The notes below the pieces were generated by a model. It saw only the letters and a list, made by a program, of their open reading frames with translations, did no database searches and had not been told where the DNA came from. The position numbers and the translations under genes are program-made. Positions 24,700 through 37,118 of a DNA stretch of 64,000 nucleotides are shown here, in pieces (positions within the stretch are counted from its first letter, which is position 1; each line of letters starts with the position of its first letter). Source of the DNA: Paramecium sonneborni (Eukaryota; Ciliophora; Oligohymenophorea; Peniculida; Parameciidae); the NCBI GenBank assembly GCA_905182985.1, contig CAJJDN010000101.1, positions 33,811-97,810 on the forward strand. Reading direction: 5' to 3'.

Positions 24700-27600
24700 G
24701 CCAAATTAAAGTATTCATTATAATATAAATCATATTTTAAATCTTGATTTTAACAGAATGTATAATTAAATATATCAATTCTGTAATAATGAACCTTAAT
24801 ACTCAATTTTTTAGATTGTTATGTTAAATAAAAGAATTTTTAAAATTATTATTATAAACTTTATGATAGAGATAAATGATTGAAATTGATATCAATTTAC
24901 TCTTTTAACACGAAATCAATCAAATATCTAAAAAAATTATTCCCTATTAAAATTTTAATATTTGACCATCAATGTTTAATTATTAAACATTTACTTTTGT
25001 TAGATAATTAATTTCATTAGTATTCTAGAACATAAGACTTAGCAATTATTCTGTAATATTATAAATTTATTATTTAACTTAATCTGAAGCAATCATAACA
25101 GTTGAAATCTTAATGAATAAATCATCTATCGCTTTTCATTGTAGTGATAATGAAGTCAAAATAACTTCTTTTTTCTAGTACAGTTACTCATCTAAAATTC
25201 TGCTTATAGATTAGCTGGAGTTCAGCAAAAACTGAAATTTAAATATTAAACTTTTTAATTGAATTCATGAAGGAGCTACCTTAACTGATATTTGATATTT
25301 TCATTTGATAATCTTTTCTTAGATTTTGTGTTGTTTATTTTTAAAATTAATCTCTTATAAAATTTAATAGTTTGATATACTAATAATTGATCATTGATTG
25401 ATATCTGCAAATTCAAGTATTATTTTATGTAATTATACAATTATTTAGATAAACATTAAAATTTTCTTGTTCTTAATGATTAATAAAATTTCAAAAGGTA
25501 ATGAAATTTAAAATGGCTAGGCTAATTTATTAATGTTAATTTTGAACAATTAAGAATAGTCTTTGTTATACTTAAACGTTTTCCATTCTCCAAAAATGAT
25601 CTATAAGAATTCAAAGCTGAAATTATAAGAATACTTTCATATAAAGAAAAGTAGACTTCAAATTGTTTGAAGTCTAATAACTGTTCAAGATTTATTAATA
25701 ATCAAATCTTAATCTTAAATAAAATATCTTAATTAGTAGTTAAATGGAGCTGCATAACAAAAATCACATTTTATAATTATTATTAATGGTTTCAAAGCTT
25801 CGATTGTTTACTCTATAAAATTAACAATGCAAGAATGGGGTTAATTTACTTTAATTTTAGATCATGTTGACTATGAATGATTTCATTTTTAAATTAAGCC
25901 AGAAATTTTAAATGAATTTATTTTCCTTTCTTAAATTCTTGAAAGTAATCAAAAAATTCGAAATTAGAATTAAAAATAGTCTGAATTATTAATTAATGTA
26001 GATACATCTGATCAATCTCTTTTTCTAATTAATTAGTTTGAATAGTTATGATTTGAATTGTTTTTTATGATACAAAATTTTGAAATTGAGCAAATGTAAT
26101 ATTAGATTATTTATGGAATATTTAAAATGGAATAAATAATTCTAATAATTATAATAATGTTTATAATTAAACAAATTCTTCAAGATAATTATTTCCATTA
26201 AAAATATCAAAAGTATAGGTCCAAATAATTCCAAATAAATTTCTAAGTTAATCGTTTATTTTAGATATTAATGGTATAGTATTATCATCACTAAGATTAA
26301 ATATATATGTTGGTAAATTATAGGTTAATTTTGGATGAATAAAAGTTTAATATATCTCTAGATACAATTTAATCTTATTTCCATTATTAATAATTAATTC
26401 TGTATTATAATGAGGATCAATATAAAAAATGGATTTGAACCAAATAAATTAAATTTAATTTCATCAAATATTTAATAATAATGATAATCTTTAAATTAAG
26501 ACGAAAAGTATTTAGGATTTAAAATGTTCACAATTTTATGTAAAGTTTTCAAATAATCCAGATTTGCAATAATATAAAGGAGGTGTATTTCTAAAATACA
26601 ATAAGATTTTAAACAATTATTTGACTAATTATAACATTGCAATGATTACTAAATATTAAAAAATCAACTTAAGTATCATCATCATAATAACCATCTTTAC
26701 AAATACAATTATTAGATATTGATTGTTTATTTGATGTTTTAGAAATAGAACACATACAAGGATGTCACTTTCTCTATCAATAAATTATTCTTACATTATA
26801 TAAGCGTTCATTTTATTAACTAAGATAAAAAATTGATTCTTCTATCTTAATTATTACTTAATTAAAAATTCTAAATTGAGTATATTTTGTATTAGATGAT
26901 ATAAAACGCTTTTTCTATTTAGACAGCCTATAATGGATACTAAAGAACTTAATGATTTTATTCACCTGAAATTGCCCAAGTTGTATATTATCATCAAAGT
27001 TTTTTTATAAAAAATAAAATAATTTGCCAATATTATTCTATTTGATATTTTTAATTTAGGATTTGAAATTGATTATTAATATAATACTGTTTCAATTGCT
27101 ATTGCTTCATAGTTGTATTAAGTATTTAAAAAAATCGATTAACCGACCATACCAATCATGTTTTCTCAAAAAGTTTTTTGTATTTATCTAAACATAACTA
27201 TTTATTTGTTCATATAAAATATTGAATTTATTAGTTCTATAATATAGATATTCATCTTATTGTTAGAATTGCAAAAAAAGTGTATTGTTAGGTAAAGAAT
27301 TACTAATTATGTTACAAATCTTATTGTTTTAACATTTATATTAATCTCAAAAATCTTTAAATCCTTTAATTATTTAGTAATCTAATCTTCAAATTAGGTT
27401 ACTTCTTTAAATGGTTAGCCTCCAAAAATATTCAAAATAAATTCTAAATTGAATTGCAATATTAGTGAAAAGATTAGATAAATATAAATTCAAATATATA
27501 TAAAATATAATCCTATAAAGAATATCAAAATTTGTCTAATATTAAATATATTTTTTAAGTTTTTAACAATGTAATTGAATATTCATATTAAATTTAAATT

Positions 27601-27700
27601 AAATAGATTTCTTAGACATATTTTTAAAATTGTATCCACTACTGTTAACAAAATAAACAAATGTAGCAATTCAAAATTCTTTATGTTAAATATACTATAG
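24700..27700 (-). pseudogene. Decayed large Cys-rich secretory protein gene
   Basis: The minus strand carries several open blocks in changing frames. Near 26665-26725 one reads SNNCICKDGYYDDDTQ, the hallmark of ciliate furin/EGF-like Cys-rich surface proteins. Where further cysteines are expected one finds Phe (VDFLIFSNHC). Next, CKSGLFENFTQNCEHF is legible. A ~225-codon open frame (about 26468 to TGA 25792) follows, with YIDPHYNTELIINNG, LTYNLPTYIFNLSDDNT and INDQLRNLFGIIWTYTF, beta-rich and lumenal in character. Further downstream, around 24600-24850, DIFNYTFCQNQDLKYDLYY and FLIEEIDNQNISISF appear in another frame. Multiple TGAs and shifts make it non-functional. Limits are approximate. Confidence 0.45.
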
Positions 27701-28755
27701 TGATACTTAATTTATATTTAGAAAATTTTAAGATAATTACTTAATCTAAATAAATAAAATCTAATTTTCTTCCTCTTTGAACACCTTCACTGTAAATCAA
27801 AGTTTAAAGTTAAAAATGACCTCTTATAAAAAATCAAATAAAATAAAAATAAAACATTTAATGTTTCAATCTATAAAAAATAACCATTCAAAACGCAGGA
27901 TTTTTTTATTTAATTTCTTCTAGAATCTATACTAATGAAACTTATTATTTGACTAAAATTTCAATTTAAACATATAAAATTAAAAAAGATTAACTTTATT
28001 CAAAAATTTTGTAGATTTCTATTTTGTTATTGCTTTTATAATTTTAAGAACTATTAAAATTATATAAGTAATCGATAAATTCTCCTCAAAGTATTATTAA
28101 ATTCTGGTTAAGATAATTATCTTTTAAATAGAACTTAGGTATTAATTTAAGTATCAAAACTCTTCGAATTTGATTATTCATCATATTTTATTGTATTATT
28201 TATAATTTATATATAATATTTATATAATCTTTCATACAATCTAATGTCAAAAAGATATTTTTTCTAAAGTTATAAAGATTATTATTTACTCTTAAGTGAT
28301 GAGGCTAATTTTCTAAAATTTTATAAGACTTAGAATTTTCAAAAGGATTTAACCCTTTGACTTTGATTTTTATCATATAATTGAAAAAAGATGACTTTAT
28401 CAAAATTCACAGTTTAAATTATTTGTGAATAATAGAAAAATTTTGCATTTTTTTAATGATTTAATTCAATCTATCTTAGGCATGAAGTTATCATTATTTC
28501 TGTTGTATTGTTAAGTTTTTTCTTCAAAATCATTATTTGTATTAATATCAAGTTTATTAAGGTTTTTATCTATTAACTAAAGATTTAATTAAATAATTAT
28601 TTATAAATAATTATATACATTTGATAATTTATATCCACAATTAAATATTTTTTCATAGATAAGAGTTAGCTTAGAGCAATATTAATAATTTTAATTAATA
28701 ATTATTATTGGACTGAAAAGACTTTGAAATAATAAAAAGACCTTTAATCATAAAG
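27701..28755. other. AT-rich interval, no gene recognised
   Basis: May hold further debris of the minus-strand Cys-rich gene, but I cannot read a convincing block. Confidence 0.3.
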
Positions 28756-29310
28756 TAAGGATTGTTGGAGTGTATGATGGAGGCCAAAAAATTGTATTTT
28801 GTTCTTAGTCTTTAAAATCATATAAAAATTTGAGGGAGATTAAATAAAAAATTGGTTTTCTTGCATTCAATTTAACTTTAAATTTCATGAAGTGATTATT
28901 TAATAGAAAAGATTTTAAAATAATTGGGGTGCTGATATATTAAGATCTAATTATATCAGGCAGTTAACATTTCAATAATAAAAATTTAGAGTTAAGTAAA
29001 ATCAATGGTTAATTTTATAAACTTAATCAAACAGCAATGTTATGGAAAACATTTGAGTAAAAATAATTTATAAAATGTAGAGCCTCAAAAGAAAATTATT
29101 TTAAAAAGATATCAGTAAAATGTAATCCAGATTAGACAAGTACTTTTCTTTGAATTAAGGTATTATAATAAAACCAGAAAAGCCAATTAGGAAAAAAGAT
29201 GATTCTATCTATTCAGAAATAGATGTTCAGATATAGGAAAAATTAAATAGTTAAAAAATTATAACAAAGGAATAAGAATCAATCTATCTAAAAACTTTTT
29301 TATAATAGAA
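28756..29310 (+). pseudogene. Broken coding relic of unknown family
   Basis: Successive plus frames read VGVYDGGQKIVFCSQ, then NNWGADILRSNYIRQLTF, then NQTAMLWKTFEQKQFIKC and SVKCNPDQTSTF, and finally KPEKPIRKKDDSIYSE. Each shift coincides with a TGA in the previous frame. The blocks look protein-like and in order, so I read one decayed gene. I do not recognise the family. Confidence 0.3.
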
Positions 29311-30869
29311 ATGATCAATATTAATCTTCAAAAACTTCAATATTGATCAACTATTAAATAGAAAAGAAAGACATAGATCCATTTTTATTCTTTTGATATG
29401 AATTTGCAACAATATTTTCTTATATATTAATTATCCTATTTCGCTGAATTAAATAAATAAATTAAGTATATAAATATTTACTGTAAATCCTTAATATTAT
29501 TGATTTATTAACTTTATTTTTTATATAAAATATTAGTAACTTACGTTTAAAATATGTTCTATAATTTAATTTTATTCATTCCAAATAATTAATGTTTTCA
29601 TGAAGAGAATTAAAATTTTTGACCTGCTTTTTGTTTTTTTTTCAAATAAATATATTCTGAAGGTTGAATAATATCAAAGAATTTATATATATTTTTAATT
29701 ATTTATGAATTTCAATTTAGAAAAAATTGATTTTTTATTGCCAATTAAAAAAACTTACTATTTATATATATTGTTATCAACTTATTTTATAAATATATAT
29801 GGTGCATTATTTATTAGCTAGATTGATTATAGACTATTTTAAAATATTTACATAATCTAACTAAATATCATCAATTAATAAGGTAATAAATTAACTTCTT
29901 TTAATTATCTCTATTAGTAAATGAAAGCAAAGATTTAATTAAGTTTTAATTCAACCTTAGTATTATTTATACCAATATAATTAAAGGAATGTCATGTTTC
30001 TATTAATAAATAGATCATTTTTTGAGTTTTTGTGTAAGTCATTAAAGATGATTAAAAGGCATTTTAACAAAATGCTAAAAATATTTCAAAATTATAATTA
30101 TCTGCAGAAAAATTTAATCAAATTTTTTATAGAAGTGAACTTTCTATTTGGCGCTCAAATATTACTGTTTAATAAAAAATTACATTTTAGATTTAATTTT
30201 TATTAAAGATAACAAAAACTTTTAATATGCGGCTGCTTAATGTAGATAATGAACTTTTGAGAAAGTGTCATAATTCTAATCCTATTTCGAATAGTTATAC
30301 AAAAATCAAAACACTAGACTTATATTAGAAAGGAAAAAAATTATGAATTTTAAGAAATCTTTTAAGCGTTCAAGTAGAAATATATTATTTTTAATATAAA
30401 AGGATGATCTTTATGGTTTCTAATGTAAAATAGAGTTTAAATTTGTATGAATTAAGTTTATCATCCATTTTAGTCAATTTTTGCACAAAAATGAATAGAA
30501 AATTTTAACATTCAGGATATCAGAAATAAGATAAAATAACCATATTGAAGATTATGAGCAAGGAAGATGGTTCACAATTAGTTTGTTTTCCATTAGTAAA
30601 AAAAGAAGTTCCAAAAAATTAATATTCTGTAATTATCTATATTTCTTTTTTTTTTATCAACTTTTTAGATTTTAACATTTATAATATTATAAAAATAAGA
30701 ATTTTTCAAAATAACTGCCTCATATTCAACTCATTTAAATACTTTTGATACATTATGATTTTTTTAGGACTGTTCTATTAATATTAATTTTATTGAACCT
30801 AAAAAAGAAAAAAATTAATAAAATATTTATTTAACAATTTTAATTCAATTAATTTTCTACTCTATTTCT
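29311..30869. other. AT-rich interval, no gene recognised
   Basis: The 70-codon plus ORF at 29994 has no supporting feature. Confidence 0.35.
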
Positions 30870-31115
30870 ATCCATTTTTCAATTTTTTTTTCATTACTAA
30901 TATATTCACCTTAATATTTTTAATGCTCTCCAAAATTATCACATAATTCAATTTTTACTACGTTTAAACATTGTATCCCTACTATAAACTTTTTCACCTT
31001 TACTATTATATTTTCCTCTATAAATTACTTAGGATTAATTTATAAAATTTTTAGATAAGGCCATATGGTCCAATTTTTCTTAAAACTCCTTCTTATTCAA
31101 TGTAGAATCCACCAC
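30870..31115 (-). pseudogene. MORN-repeat gene relic
   Basis: On the minus strand, GGFYIEQEG, RKIGPYGLIQ, VIYRGKYNSKGEKVYSRD and GEYISNEKKIEKWIEI lie in the order of one and a half repeat units of the 4-7.6 kb MORN genes. Frame slips at A-tracts and a TGA separate them. It is a dispersed dead paralogue. Confidence 0.5.
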
Positions 31116-31559
31116 GTTCGATTGATAATAAATAGACAGCATTTTATATTTTTTGAGTACAAATGAATAAATAGATTTAAATTTAAATAAAAAAATATCT
31201 TATAGATGGTGATATTGCTTTAATATTAAATAAATAATTTTAGAAGAAATTTTTTCCTTAAAAAGTAAAAAGAATCCGAATAATTATTTTAAATTTAAGA
31301 AAGAAAAATAAGAGTAGATTCATATACTTTTTGAAAAATTAAAGAGTTAAGGATTAATCAAAAAATTACACATTTCTAAAAAGCTTCCAATTCTTAAAAA
31401 AATTAAACTTATAAATAATAACTTTTAATTCAATAATTATTTAATTTTTTAAAAGGCTAAAGTTAGGGTAATTAGTTATTTCAAAAACAATTCATTTAGA
31501 AGAATTAATAAACCTTAAATTTGTAAATTTATTAATAATATATTAAAATTGTTTTACTT
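31116..31559. other. AT-rich interval, no gene recognised
   Basis: No sustained open frame. Confidence 0.35.
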
Positions 31560-31980
31560 TGGAGAATAAATTGGATTTAACTTTTAATTCACCTTATATT
31601 ATATCAAATATTCTATGTATAATATTTAGAATCTGAAACAGGCTAAATTTAACATTCATTTATTTTTGCATCATTATCAAGTAGCAATTGTACAAGCAAC
31701 TCTTGTTATACAGGTTACATTAGTAGCATGTTATTTGCATCCTAATATTTTTCTTAAATCGCAATCATCATCAATAAGGATATCAGATATAACTATTAAA
31801 CAGTTTCTGTGGCATCAACAAAATTTCTAATAAGTATATAATTTGACTGTTTCTAAGCAATCTGTAAATAATATTTAAGTTTTTATAAATTAAATAAAAT
31901 AAATCATTAAATCTATTCTTGGAATATAAATTTTAAATGATTAAAATGATACATTAATTATATTTAGAAATGCAGTGATA
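31560..31980 (+). pseudogene. Coding relic, secretory-type, unknown family
   Basis: An open plus frame reads LESETGQIQHSFIFASLSS, NCTSNSCYTGYISSM, YNYQTVSVASTKFLIS and FDCFQAICKQ before TGA near 31936-31970. The Cys spacing and beta character resemble ciliate ectodomains. No start codon or signal peptide is attached. Confidence 0.3.
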
Positions 31981-32813
31981 AACATTCCTTCAATAATGAT
32001 ATTCTTTATGTAAATATCATGATGTTCAAATTAAATCAATTAATTTTAATCATTTGGGATTCATAAAATCTCAGATGATGATAATAATCCAATTATTTAA
32101 AATTATATTTCTCATTCTAATTAATTTTAGATAATATTTATATTTATCAAGATAATACATTCTAGACAAAAATTTAGTTAATAAATTAAATATTTATAAA
32201 CTATTCTAAGACTTAATAAGCAACCTCAACCTTCAATTTGTTCAAAACTGTATCTTGTTGAATTTACAGAAAAGTTTTAAATTGCTTTCATTTAATTTAT
32301 CGATATCAAAAATAGAATTAGCTAATGATAATATCTCTTAAAAAGTGCAGTTTTAACATGAAAATGAACTAGCTTCAATAAATGCTACTCCTCCAATTTA
32401 TTTAATATGGTATATTAACATTATAAAGAGATTAAATTTTTCTTAATCATGTTCATCATTCAATAATCTTTCCATGCTTTATATGGCAGTATTTTATGAT
32501 TTTAAATTTATATATTGCTAAATTTCAAATTTTTAGATATAATCATTATAAATGAATTAGTCATAGAACTTTAATGGTAATTCAAATTATTAACCAATAT
32601 ATTACTTGATGCTGAAGAATTATATAATAAAAAAGATGACTATTTTAAGGAACTTTCAGAATATATTTAGAGTTTCAAATTAATATAAAATTTTAATTCA
32701 ATATAATTTAATATCTACTCAATTTAATTGAATTAAAAATAATAAACTATTATAATTGAATAAATAATAATAATTAATAAAGTAAATATATATTTATAGA
32801 ATTGATTATGATT
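31981..32813. other. AT-rich interval, no gene recognised
   Basis: No supported gene. Confidence 0.35.
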
Positions 32814-34090
32814 TCATAAATAATCTGCAAAATTTATGGGAAGTTCTTCAATTCTTATCCAATAATATTATTCAATTTCACTTGGAATTTTGAAATCTTC
32901 TTGTATTAAAAAGTTAATGACAAGGCTTTTTCTTCCAAATTTACCTTTTCTTCCAATTCTTTCAATGTATAATTTTTTTGACTTTGGTAGATCATAGTTG
33001 ATAATCAAAGGATTACTTAAATATCAAGACCTATAATAATAGTATAAACAATACTTATTCCTTAAATATCAGTAGTAATCAAGAATTTTAATTTCCTTAT
33101 ATAAAATCAGTCATAATTTTCTCTCTTTCTTGGTAACTCATATTTCCATTCATTTATGCTCCATAAAAATTAAGATATCTCATTTTGTTTGTCAACCATT
33201 CACATTTTTATTTTGTTGAGCAAAAGATAACTGTTTGTAAAATGGTTATTGTTTCATAAATATCACATAAAGTATCAAACTTCCATTCTTTTTTCTTTAT
33301 CAATTTGAACAAAAAATTGCTTAATTCCTTGTAATGTAAGTTCATTTCTTTACCCTTTGATGATTAGAGGTTTGTCTATAATTTTTTCAATAAAATCTTA
33401 AATATCTTATGATAAAGTTTGTGTCACTAAAATTTTCTAAATTTATGTTACAATCATTTATAGATATCGTAAACTTATGATTTAGTTTAATTATCAATAA
33501 ATATTTCATCAGCTTAATTCAAAAATTATCATTTTTAAATGGCTAAAAGTTAATATGTTTCTTTAATATTTAAAAACTTGATCAATAGAACTCGATATCA
33601 TTTATACTCCATTCTATATATTCTATAGAATATTGATGTTATCCTATATAGAATTTACACCAAAACATGATTTGTAATTTGAAATGTTAAGAAAATCGCC
33701 CAAAGCTATGAGAATTTTCGCAATTTATTCTGTCTTTTCTTTTGTTTTAGACAAAATTAAAACCTAAGTTTCACTAAGAATAATTATAAAACACTTCTAC
33801 TTGGCTGATAAATCAATAATTTATAATACTGATAATGCAATAACTGTTGTTTTACTTGTACTCCTTAAACTCTTTAATACAACATTTCTTCCTTTTATTA
33901 TTGGAACTATTGCTCTTTGTTGAACTACTGAAGGTATTGTATAACCATAGGCATAAATTCCTGTATTTAGAATAAATAAATAACCTTCTATTAGTTCTTT
34001 CCTTAACTACATTGATTCAAATGTAGGATATATTATTATATCCTCATTAATATTACATTCTACATTATTATATAAATGATATTTATCCAT
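32814..34090 (-). pseudogene. eIF4A/FAL1-type DEAD-box helicase pseudogene
   Basis: From ATG (34090) the minus strand reads FESMQLRKELIEG, a 24-nt intron, then IYAYGYTIPSVVQQRAIVPI, a near-perfect eIF4A Q-motif. Next comes GRNVV followed by a ruined Walker A: LRSTSKTT where AQSGTGKT is expected. After several TGAs and shifts the DEAD box appears as NQADE. Later blocks are still recognisable: [78 protein letters not shown] and EELPINFADYL before TGA 32814-32816. All family landmarks are in order, but catalytic motifs and frame are lost. The functional gene must lie elsewhere in the genome. Confidence 0.85.
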
Positions 34091-35022
34091 AAATTACTTA
34101 TTTAATGATTTATTATACCTAAAAACTATAAGATTATATATTTAATCACTTCCCATCCTTACTTTATTTTTATCCATCAATACTTTTTTAAAATATTATT
34201 ACATCAGATCTCTTATTTAATTTACATTAATAAAGAAAATTACTTTTGAATTCATAAATGATCATTCAAATTCACATCAAATTTTAAATATAAATAATTC
34301 TGATCATAACTAAATCATCAATTTTAGAAAATTGATTAAAAATAAAACCTAAGTAGGTTGGTTACATATGAGCCAATAAGAAATTTTTTTCTAACTTTCT
34401 TCATGAATGGATATCCAGCTCTTTATTATACATAATCAAACGAAAAAATAGATTGAAATTACCAAGTAGTCGCATTACGAAAACAATCACCATATTTTTC
34501 TATTTCTTCATAATATTCTTGGACAAGTTATTTTAGTTTTTAATATTACCATTTCTAAACTTTGGTAAAAAATAACCAATTTACTATTTTTCTACTGTTT
34601 AACACTGTTCTACCTGTTACGAATTATGTCAAAACTAAGAAAATTCTGTATAACAAAATTTTCTATCAAAAATAATAGGCCCCTAAAATTCTTTACAATT
34701 TGCATGGCATTCTTAATTCATTAAATAAAATACAATTATTATAATAATTTTTCACATTATGATTACCTGTAAATAAATTCAACCCACGAATTTTTGTCAT
34801 CATGAATTATATATTTGTCAGATTATTTTCTTATAAAAGTATAAACTTTATTTCGAATCTAATACCTCAAAGTTATTATAGCAATTTAATTATTTAAATA
34901 ATAAAGATTCCTTTTTCAAAAAAATTAGAAGGAATGAACTAATTAATAATATAATTAATTTCTATTTCTTTTATTTACTAAGTTTAGAATGAGATCGAAA
35001 TGTAAACTAAGATATCAATTAA
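34091..35022. other. Interval before the N-run, possible minus-strand debris
   Basis: Minus-strand fragments such as DCFRNATTWQFQSIFSF and RNRQNSVKQQKNSKLVIFYQ look protein-like but sit in different frames with TGAs. No family recognised. Confidence 0.3.
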
Positions 35023-35603
35023 NNNNNNNNNNNNNNNNNNNNNNNNNNNNNNNNNNNNNNNNNNNNNNNNNNNNNNNNNNNNNNNNNNNNNNNNNNNNNN
35101 NNNNNNNNNNNNNNNNNNNNNNNNNNNNNNNNNNNNNNNNNNNNNNNNNNNNNNNNNNNNNNNNNNNNNNNNNNNNNNNNNNNNNNNNNNNNNNNNNNNN
35201 NNNNNNNNNNNNNNNNNNNNNNNNNNNNNNNNNNNNNNNNNNNNNNNNNNNNNNNNNNNNNNNNNNNNNNNNNNNNNNNNNNNNNNNNNNNNNNNNNNNN
35301 NNNNNNNNNNNNNNNNNNNNNNNNNNNNNNNNNNNNNNNNNNNNNNNNNNNNNNNNNNNNNNNNNNNNNNNNNNNNNNNNNNNNNNNNNNNNNNNNNNNN
35401 NNNNNNNNNNNNNNNNNNNNNNNNNNNNNNNNNNNNNNNNNNNNNNNNNNNNNNNNNNNNNNNNNNNNNNNNNNNNNNNNNNNNNNNNNNNNNNNNNNNN
35501 NNNNNNNNNNNNNNNNNNNNNNNNNNNNNNNNNNNNNNNNNNNNNNNNNNNNNNNNNNNNNNNNNNNNNNNNNNNNNNNNNNNNNNNNNNNNNNNNNNNN
35601 NNN
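35023..35603. other. Run of 581 N
   Basis: Unsequenced scaffold gap. ORFs calculated through it are meaningless. Confidence 0.99.
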
Positions 35604-35663
35604 ATAATAAAAACTAGTGGAATAACACAAAATATATAATAAATGAATACACAAATAACTCTA

Positions 35664-37118
35664 TCAAAAATGGAACCAAATAGATAATAAGAATAAAGTT
35701 AATGCCTAGGTGGATAAGGAAAATGAACATTCTCCACAACTTTCATGAGCAAATCCATTATTTTCACATTCTTATTCACAACTTGCACAAGTTTCTTAAA
35801 CCATGGGTTTGATACATTCAATTATTTCAGTCTTTTAACTGACCACATCATCTTATGGTGCAACAGAATTTTATTCAGTTGAAAGAAAAGAATCAACTCT
35901 AATAGTAAATTACTTCCATATAATATCAGCCTTTAATTAAATAATTACTTAGCCTGGATTTTAGTTATTGACAGAAATTGGCTGTGCTTAAGAATTTAAT
36001 CCATTACCAGAATAAAATACATTCGGTGCATTTAAATAGTAACTTTTTGAAGACTTGACAATCAACTATAATACATATAAATCATTTAAATAAAGCTATG
36101 GAGCAGCGTTAAGATATTATGAGCAATCTAAATTAGTACACCATTTTAGGATAGTCTCATTTTAAGATGAATCTAATTAATTTAAAGGCCTAATAATTGT
36201 GTCTATAGTATTTATTATTTAATTATTAGGATGTGTTTATCCTTCTAAATAAGAAACAATCATAATCTTTATTTATGAAGAAACAATTTCAGCTTTGAAT
36301 TCAATTATGACTTATCCAGGAATTGTATTATTCACTCGTAAAATATTGATAGTTTTATTGATTTCCTTATTTTCCATCCAAGCTTCAGTTTTAATTAATT
36401 TTGTATTATTCATATTAGATGTTGTAACAACTTATTTTATAGTTAAGGTATCACCTAAACGAATAATTGGAGTTTTATCCAAAATAGTTGAACAAATGAT
36501 ATTTGAGCACCAAAATAATTAACTTTAAGTTTCAGTATTGCTTGATTCTTTTGTTAATAAAAATCTAATTTATTTTGAATTGTTTGATTTATCTGATGTT
36601 TTATTTAAAGTGATATTGAAATCAAAAACATATTCATATATTTTTTATTGTTCATCTATTGACTCAAAAATGAAAGAATAAAATCCTTAATAAGTAGTTT
36701 CATTGTAAGAAATTAATCTTGAATCTAATTACGATTCTTATATTAAAAATGAATAATATCTATCTTTACTTTCTGGATTACTTTATGACTCTAATTTTAA
36801 ATCTTTTATTTAAATTGAAGAATTATGATATTGATTAGTGAATTAGAAGATTTTCAGTCTAAGGCAAACTGTTTCTAACTATTTTCCATCTTCTTCAACT
36901 AAGCCAAAATATTTTGGATCATCAAAGGAATCATCAAAGTATTGCAAATTAATCTAAACTTAATTGGATTATTAAATAACATCCACATTTCCCTTAAAAA
37001 AAAGAGTTGCTTCCTCTATACCAAATTTCTTAAAATATCTATTGCAATCAACTGATTTATTTATTTAGCCAAACACATTTACTAGCAATTCAATAAGTAG
37101 AATAATAATTACTCTCAT
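35664..37118 (-). CDS. GPI-anchor-like surface protein with duplicated ectodomain, 484 aa
   Basis: ATG 37118-37116 to TGA 35666-35664 gives 485 codons with no stop and no intron. The N-terminus is a signal peptide (MRVIIILLIELLVNVFG). Two homologous segments share a pattern of W-C-x(2)-N/T...CS, a strand with P.I.L.D.L, and a closing NN..PGQVII..KA.I. One starts LFWCSNIICSTIL and the other LKWCTNLDCSQYL; a third, more distant copy may start at DCNRYFKKFG. Several N-x-S/T sequons occur. The end has a Cys cluster (CIKPMVQETCASCEQEC, ESCGECS) followed by a hydrophobic tail LTLFLLSIWFHF with no basic cytoplasmic residues. That is typical of a GPI-attachment signal. It is probably displayed on the cell surface. 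A 341-codon plus-strand ORF inside it is an antisense shadow. Confidence 0.75.

Noticed and set aside
34989..35654. ORFs of about 210 codons on both strands
   Set aside because: They consist almost wholly of Ns.
35803..36828. 341-codon plus-strand ORF with apparent membrane helices
   Set aside because: Antisense to a 484-aa gene with signal peptide, duplicated Cys modules and GPI-like tail. The plus frame has no recognisable features.
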